A stretch of 5,342 nt of DNA, from the NCBI GenBank assembly GCA_009777165.1, contig WRML01000179.1:1-5342 (forward strand). Reading direction: 5' to 3'. A program made the position numbers and the translations under genes. This document shows positions 1 through 5,342 of the stretch, piece after piece (position 1 is the first letter of the stretch; each line of letters begins with the position of its first letter). Origin of the DNA: Kiritimatiellota bacterium (GTDB lineage Bacteria > Verrucomicrobiota > Kiritimatiellia > RFP12 > UBA1067). The notes under the pieces were generated by a model that worked only from the letters and a program-made list of their open reading frames with translations, searched no databases and was not told the DNA's origin.

Positions 1-2
1 GC

Positions 3-284
3 CACCTGAACAGTTATTCGCGCTTCGACCCCTACCTCGCGCTGGGGGGGGGGTACTGCGGCGCGGCGGAAACGGTTTTCGACGGGGGGGGGGCCAGGGG
101 CGCGGCGGGGCCCCGGGCCGGGGTCGGCATGATGTACCACCTGACGGAGGAGATCGCGATCCGCGCCGACGCGCGGGCGTTCATGGCCGTTGACAGGGCG
201 TGCGGGATGATCTACATGGCGGGGGTGGGGATATCGTTCCGTCTGCCGGAGCGTGCCCCCCCGCGGCAATCGGAAGACCGATGA
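3..284 (+). CDS. Outer-membrane beta-barrel protein, C-terminal part (5' end outside window)
   Basis: An open frame enters from the left edge and gives 93 residues before TGA at 282-284. The residues alternate polar and hydrophobic in strand-like blocks: FDPYLALGGGYCG near the start, then RAGVGMMYHLTEEIAIRADARAFM, then MIYMAGVGISFRL. This pattern, with Gly and aromatic residues, is typical of the last strands of OmpA/OprF-like or OMP_b-brl-type barrels in the outer membrane. Family assignment rests on pattern only, and the N-terminal signal peptide is not in view. A polar tail of about 12 residues (PERAPPRQSEDR) follows the last strand, whereas most barrels end on the aromatic residue of the final strand. 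Two Gly-Gly-Gly stretches (residues 15-17 and 28-30) are each coded by a G10 run. The stop overlaps the lptF start by ATGA, so translation of the two genes is probably coupled. Partner and ligand are unknown. Confidence 0.6.
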   Translation, partial: HLNSYSRFDPYLALGGGYCGAAETVFDGGGARGAAGPRAGVGMMYHLTEEIAIRADARAFMAVDRACGMIYMAGVGISFRLPERAPPRQSEDR

Positions 285-1369
285 AGATAATCGAGCGATA
301 CGTGTTCCAATCGTTCCTGATCGCCTTCGCGCTGGCGTGGCTGGTGCTGTCGTTCGTCCTGACCATCGGGCTGCTGGTGCAGATCGCGCAGTACATCATG
401 CAGGGGATCCCCATGGAGACCATCCTGCTGTTCATGCGGATCGTGTTCCCGGAGACGCTGACGTTCACCATCCCGCTCTCGCTGCTGGTGAGTGTGCTGC
501 TCGTGTTCAGCCGCCTGTCGGCGGACAGCGAGATCGCGGCGATGCGCGCGTGCGGCGTCAACCTGCTGGCCATCATGCGGTACCCGATCCTCTTCGCGGC
601 GTGCTGTACACTGCTGGGGTTCTACGTGAACAACGAGATCGTGCCGCGCGCGCATGAGCTCAAGAACAACATCAAGGCGCTGATCTCGGTGGACACCGGG
701 CTCAAGCTGCTCGAGCCGGGCCGCAACATTGACGAGTTCGAGGGCGTGAGCCTCTTCTTCGAGCGGAAGGAGGGCAACTGGATCTACGGCCTGCGCGCGA
801 CCGAGTACCTCCAGGACGTCACGCGCGAAATCCGGGCGGACAAGGCGCTCATCTCGGCGGAAGGGACGAACATCGTCCTCAACATGTACAACGTGCAGGT
901 GGAGCCGATTGACGCGAAACGGCCCGGCATCGCGACCTTCGGGCGCATCACGCACACGATCCCGGACACGCGGCGGCAGCGCGAGGCCTTCCGCAAGGAG
1001 AAGGACTTCCGCTTTTCGGAGCTGCGCAAAACCATGCGGGACTTGCGCGCCAACACGGACGGCCTGCCGGAGGATTACCGGAAGAGCCGGCTCTCCATCT
1101 GCCGGACGCTGTTCCAGAAACGGTTCTCGGAGGCGTTCGCCTGTATCTGTTTCGTGCTGATCGGCGTGCCGCTGGGCATCAAGGCGAACCGCAAGGACTC
1201 GACGATCGGGATGGGCATCAGCCTCGCCGTCGCGCTGGTGTATTACCTGATCCTCATCTTGGCCAACGTCCTTCAAAAATCCCCCGCGTTTTACCCGCAT
1301 GTGCTGATCTGGTTGCCCGTCGCAATCTGCCTCGCGCTGGCGGCTGTTTTAATTCCGAAAAATCTGTAA
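281..1369 (+). CDS. lptF: LptF/LptG (YjgP/YjgQ) family LPS export permease
   Basis: This 362-residue inner-membrane protein belongs to the LptF/LptG permease family, which with the LptB ATPase extracts lipopolysaccharide from the inner membrane and passes it to the periplasmic LptC/LptA bridge. The sequence shows the family plan: three N-terminal hydrophobic segments (about 12-37, 54-77 and 99-117), a hydrophilic periplasmic jellyroll region (about 135-265), and three C-terminal segments (about 284-300, 308-329 and 337-357). The conserved motif after TM2, SRLSADSEIAAMRACG (78-92), resembles LptF more than LptG, but the paralogues are hard to separate by eye. Length matches the family (about 360). 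The frame is open upstream to 200, but ATG 281 is preferred: it gives the typical MKIIERYVFQSFL start, follows a GGAAG Shine-Dalgarno-like stretch at 272-276, and overlaps the upstream stop. No partner permease gene is adjacent. Confidence 0.88.
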   Translation: MKIIERYVFQSFLIAFALAWLVLSFVLTIGLLVQIAQYIMQGIPMETILLFMRIVFPETLTFTIPLSLLVSVLLVFSRLSADSEIAAMRACGVNLLAIMRYPILFAACCTLLGFYVNNEIVPRAHELKNNIKALISVDTGLKLLEPGRNIDEFEGVSLFFERKEGNWIYGLRATEYLQDVTREIRADKALISAEGTNIVLNMYNVQVEPIDAKRPGIATFGRITHTIPDTRRQREAFRKEKDFRFSELRKTMRDLRANTDGLPEDYRKSRLSICRTLFQKRFSEAFACICFVLIGVPLGIKANRKDSTIGMGISLAVALVYYLILILANVLQKSPAFYPHVLIWLPVAICLALAAVLIPKNL

Positions 1370-1395
1370 GAGAAAGGAGAAGTTGTTGGTTTACA

Positions 1396-1491
1396 GTTTT
1401 TAGTTTTTAGTTTTTAGTTTTTAGAACGGCTCGCGAGGACGCTCGCCCTCCAGGTCATTATCCTAAAAACTAAAAACTAAAAACTAACAAC
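1396..1491. repeat. Long inverted repeat with heptamer arms between lptF and lpxA
   Basis: The left arm is four exact tandem GTTTTTA heptamers (1396-1423) plus G. The right arm is three CTAAAAA heptamers (1463-1483) followed by two CTAACAA variants (1484-1497). The arms pair over 22 bp without mismatch (1403-1424 with 1463-1484), and over 29 bp with one mismatch if the next heptamer is included. The 38-nt loop (1425-1462) is GC-rich, unlike the arms. In the + strand transcript the hairpin is followed by an A-rich stretch and no U-run, so it is not a standard intrinsic terminator. Its right arm stops 12 nt before the lpxA start. It may be a dispersed intergenic element or an mRNA-processing hairpin; the sequence alone does not decide. 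Confidence 0.85.
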
Positions 1492-1509
1492 TAACAACTG
1501 AAAAAAACT

Positions 1510-2289
1510 ATGACTACCATCCATCCAACCGCAATCGTTGACCCCAAGGCCGAGCTTGCCGCTGGCGTGGAGGTCGGGCCCTACGCGGTCGTCGGGCCGG
1601 ACGTGAAGATCGGCGCGGGTACTGTCGTGCAGGCCCACGCCTTTTTGAGCGGCCACATCACCGTCGGGCAGAACTGCCAGATCTTCCCGTTCGCGTGCGT
1701 CGGCATGAAGTCGCAGGACCTGAAGTATCAGGAGGGCGACGTCACCTACGCGGAGATCGGCGACGGTACCGTGCTGCGCGAGTTCTCGACCGTCCACCTC
1801 GGCACCAAGCCGGGGGAGGTCACGCGGGTCGGGGGGGGGTGCCTGATCATGGCGTACTGCCACGTCGCGCACGGGTGCAGCGTGGGCAACCACGTCATCA
1901 TGTCGAACCTCGCCGCGCTCGCGGGGGAGGTCGTCGTCGAGGACTACGCGATCATCGGCGGCATGACGGGCGTGCACCAGTTCTGCCGCATCGGCATCCA
2001 CGCGATGATCGGCGGCTATACCAAGGTGCGCCAGGACTGCCCGCCCTACATGATCACGGAGACGACCGGGGCGGAGACGCGCGTGTTGGGCCCGAACATC
2101 GTGGGCCTGCAGCGGCGCGGGTTCTCGAAGGAGGTTCGCACCGCGCTCAAGGAGGCATACCGCTTCCTGTACCGCGAGGGCCTCAACCGTGGCCAGGCGT
2201 TCGAGCGCATCCGCTACGAGGTCGAGCAGCTTCCCGAGATCGTCACGCTCGTGAAGTTCTACGCGGAGAGTCAGAGGGGAGTGCATTGA
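1510..2289 (+). CDS. lpxA: Acyl-ACP--UDP-N-acetylglucosamine O-acyltransferase LpxA
   Basis: LpxA is the cytosolic trimer that transfers a 3-hydroxyacyl chain from acyl carrier protein to the 3-OH of UDP-GlcNAc, the first step of lipid A synthesis. The 259 residues match the family length (E. coli 262). Residues 1-60 and 110-185 are left-handed beta-helix hexapeptide repeats; an alpha-helical C-terminal domain follows from about 200. The signature HVAHGCSVGN contains His118 and the catalytic base His121 (E. coli His125). GGMTGVHQF (150-158) holds His156 (E. coli His160), and NIVGLQRRGFS (196-206) is the family hinge. By alignment by eye, E. coli His144 is replaced by Glu140, and the acyl-ruler position Gly173 is kept as Gly169, which would allow a long acyl chain. 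A two-residue insertion lies near 186-193 before the NIVGL motif. The start MTTIHPTAIV is canonical, although no Shine-Dalgarno sequence precedes it. Codons 108-110 (GGG x3) lie in a G9 tract. Confidence 0.96.
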   Translation: MTTIHPTAIVDPKAELAAGVEVGPYAVVGPDVKIGAGTVVQAHAFLSGHITVGQNCQIFPFACVGMKSQDLKYQEGDVTYAEIGDGTVLREFSTVHLGTKPGEVTRVGGGCLIMAYCHVAHGCSVGNHVIMSNLAALAGEVVVEDYAIIGGMTGVHQFCRIGIHAMIGGYTKVRQDCPPYMITETTGAETRVLGPNIVGLQRRGFSKEVRTALKEAYRFLYREGLNRGQAFERIRYEVEQLPEIVTLVKFYAESQRGVH

Positions 2290-2293
2290 GGGA

Positions 2294-2407
2294 GAATTAG
2301 GAATTAGGAATTAGGAATGGGGAATGAGGAATTAGAAATGGGGAATCAGTTTAAATTTCCAATTTTAAAGCATTCATTCCTAATTCCTAATTTCTAATTC
2401 CTAATTA
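2294..2407. repeat. Heptamer-phased inverted repeat between lpxA and clpC
   Basis: Starting 5 nt after the lpxA stop, eight consecutive heptamers in one phase cover 2294-2349: GAATTAG three times, then GAATGGG, GAATGAG, GAATTAG, AAATGGG and GAATCAG. The opposite arm (2373-2407) is TTCATTC, CTAATTC, CTAATTT, CTAATTC, CTAATTA. The outer five heptamers of each arm pair with about five mismatches in 35 positions. The loop contains an AT-rich stretch (2350-2367). The element is followed by a run of ten A (2407-2416), not T, so it is not an intrinsic terminator for lpxA. Its sequence differs from the repeat before lpxA but its 7-nt period and inverted layout are the same. Confidence 0.82.
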
Positions 2408-2416
2408 AAAAAAAAA

Positions 2417-2421
2417 CGGAG
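2417..2421 (+). promoter_or_regulatory. clpC ribosome binding site, in the loop of a possible A/T hairpin
   Basis: CGGAG lies 9 nt before the clpC ATG at 2431 and is the only Shine-Dalgarno-like stretch there. It sits exactly between A6 (the end of an A10 run, 2411-2416) and T6 (2422-2427), so the leader can form a weak six-pair A-U hairpin presenting CGGAG in its loop. A melting-type effect on translation is only a conjecture. Confidence 0.6.
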
Positions 2422-2430
2422 TTTTTTCTT

Positions 2431-4959
<2,529 letters not shown>

Positions 4960-4987
4960 TGGTTCTGCACAGCGAGTGACACGAGGG

Positions 4988-5067
4988 AGGGGACGAAGGA
5001 GGGCAACCCCCCGGCCGGAATACCGCCCACCCCCTTTCAAAAGGGGACTGTAGCCCTTTCGTCCCCT
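4988..5067. repeat. Compound inverted repeat downstream of clpC, with nested hairpin
   Basis: AGGGGACGAA at 4988-4997 is the exact reverse complement of TTCGTCCCCT at 5058-5067. Between them, CCCCTT (5031-5036) pairs with AAGGGG (5041-5046) around a TCAA loop. A third pairing, AGGGGAC (5042-5048) with GTCCCCT (5061-5067), would exclude both of the others. It begins 29 nt after the clpC stop. No U-run follows any stem, so terminator function is weakly supported; it could be a remnant of a dispersed repeat. Confidence 0.6.
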
Positions 5068-5092
5068 AGGTCTCTTAGGTCTCCTAGGTCTC
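5066..5092. repeat. Three tandem 9-nt repeats
   Basis: CTAGGTCTC, TTAGGTCTC and CTAGGTCTC follow each other without gaps; the middle copy differs at one base. The array begins on the last two bases of the preceding inverted repeat. It is non-coding and its role is unknown. Confidence 0.8.
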
Positions 5093-5119
5093 CTCTCGCG
5101 TGCACAAGGTTTTCAGTTC

Positions 5120-5136
5120 TGCGGCGAGCCGCCGCA
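5120..5136. other. Short GC-rich hairpin
   Basis: TGCGGCG (5120-5126) pairs perfectly with CGCCGCA (5130-5136) around a three-base loop. No T-run follows, so it is not a typical intrinsic terminator. It may be chance in GC-rich DNA. Confidence 0.4.
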
Positions 5137-5148
5137 CTCCATATAGCT

Positions 5149-5342
5149 AAATCACTTTAAACGTGTTCCATTCTGACATCCCTTGACGAGATGTTATCGC
5201 GATACGCTTTTTAACGCGAAATCACTTTTAAAGCATACCGTAACAACATCCCGTTAGGGATGTTTCTTTCGGTAGAAGAGAACGCAAAAAAATCATGGCA
5301 TCCCATCGGGATGCCTCTTTTAGGTGCATCCCGTGCCCCATC
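5149..5342. repeat. Array of diverged CATCCC/GGGATG hairpin units (continues past the window)
   Basis: AAATCACTTT occurs at 5149-5158 and again exactly 70 nt later at 5219-5228; each copy is followed 17 nt downstream by ACATCCC (5176 and 5246). In the second unit ACATCCC closes a perfect stem, AACATCCC (5245-5252) with GGGATGTT (5257-5264) around GTTA. In the first it is degenerate, ACATC (5176-5180) with GATGT (5190-5194). A third hairpin pairs GGCATCCC (5297-5304) with GGGATGCC (5308-5315), preceded by AAAATCA. A fourth GCATCCC begins at 5326 and is cut by the window end. The stretch is less GC-rich than the genes. Such REP-like palindromes are often dispersed in intergenic DNA; whether this family depends on a transposase is not visible here. 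Confidence 0.75.
5297..5321 (+). terminator. Possible intrinsic terminator (hairpin plus T-rich tail)
   Basis: An 8-bp GC-rich stem with a three-base loop (5297-5315) is followed by TCTTTT. It is the most terminator-like structure downstream of clpC, but it lies about 340 nt past the stop codon and is itself a member of the CATCCC hairpin family, so termination may be incidental. Confidence 0.3.

Noticed and set aside
200..280. Upstream extension of lptF to ATG 200
   Set aside because: The extra 27 residues overlap the barrel gene in another frame, lack membrane character, and the ATG at 281 gives the canonical family start with stop-start overlap.
212..1300. Long open frame on the minus strand opposite lptF (362 aa)
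   Set aside because: It mirrors lptF in GC-rich DNA, its product is rich in Arg, His, Asp and Glu without a domain pattern, and lptF is clearly the real gene.
1396..1507. Intrinsic terminator for lptF
   Set aside because: The stem is followed by A-rich sequence on the + strand instead of a T-run.
1477..2286. Minus-strand open frame opposite lpxA (269 aa)
   Set aside because: Antisense shadow of lpxA with low-complexity composition.
5183..5211. TTGACG as a promoter -35 box
   Set aside because: No convincing -10 box lies 16-18 nt downstream, and the stretch is part of a degenerate hairpin unit.
5295..5342. Short open frame at the right edge starting ATG GCA TCC
   Set aside because: It is made entirely of the CATCCC hairpin repeats; such frames are usually spurious products of the repeat.
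5149..5342. CRISPR array
   Set aside because: Repeat units are strongly diverged, spacing is irregular (70, about 52, about 29 nt) and there is no constant repeat with distinct spacers.

Overview
The window reads as a GC-rich Gram-negative chromosome segment. It carries three complete genes and the 3' end of a fourth, all on the + strand: an outer-membrane beta-barrel protein (C-terminal part only), an LptF/LptG-family lipopolysaccharide-export permease, LpxA (first enzyme of lipid A synthesis) and ClpC (AAA+ unfoldase of the Clp protease). LpxA plus an Lpt permease indicates a lipopolysaccharide-bearing outer membrane. A ClpC with a single UVR motif beside these genes, strong GC bias and runs of GGG/CCC codons would fit the PVC superphylum (Kiritimatiellota, Lentisphaerota or Verrucomicrobiota-like). 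That placement is inference from protein feel and composition, not a search result.

Layout. 3-284: end of the beta-barrel gene, whose stop codon overlaps the lptF start (ATGA). 281-1369: lptF. 1370-1509: AT-rich gap filled by a long inverted repeat whose arms are tandem heptamers. 1510-2289: lpxA. 2290-2430: second AT-rich gap with a different inverted repeat, again built on a 7-nt period. 2431-4959: clpC. 4960-5342: no credible gene. This last stretch holds a compound inverted repeat, a 9-nt tandem repeat, a short GC hairpin and then a series of diverged CATCCC...GGGATG hairpin units that runs off the window end.

How the genes work together. The first three serve the outer membrane: a barrel protein, the inner-membrane part of the LPS transporter, and the committed acylation of UDP-GlcNAc. 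The barrel gene and lptF look translationally coupled. lpxA and clpC are separated from their neighbours by repeat-filled gaps of about 140 bp, so co-transcription is possible but unproven. ClpC is a protein quality-control enzyme with no obvious pathway link to the other three.

No new multi-gene system is visible. The interesting content is non-coding or compositional: heptamer-phased inverted repeats on both sides of lpxA, a CATCCC hairpin array after clpC, two G10 tracts in the surface-protein gene, and an apparent avoidance of RTCGAC that shows as ATT/GTT/GTG replacing ATC/GTC before Asp GAC codons.
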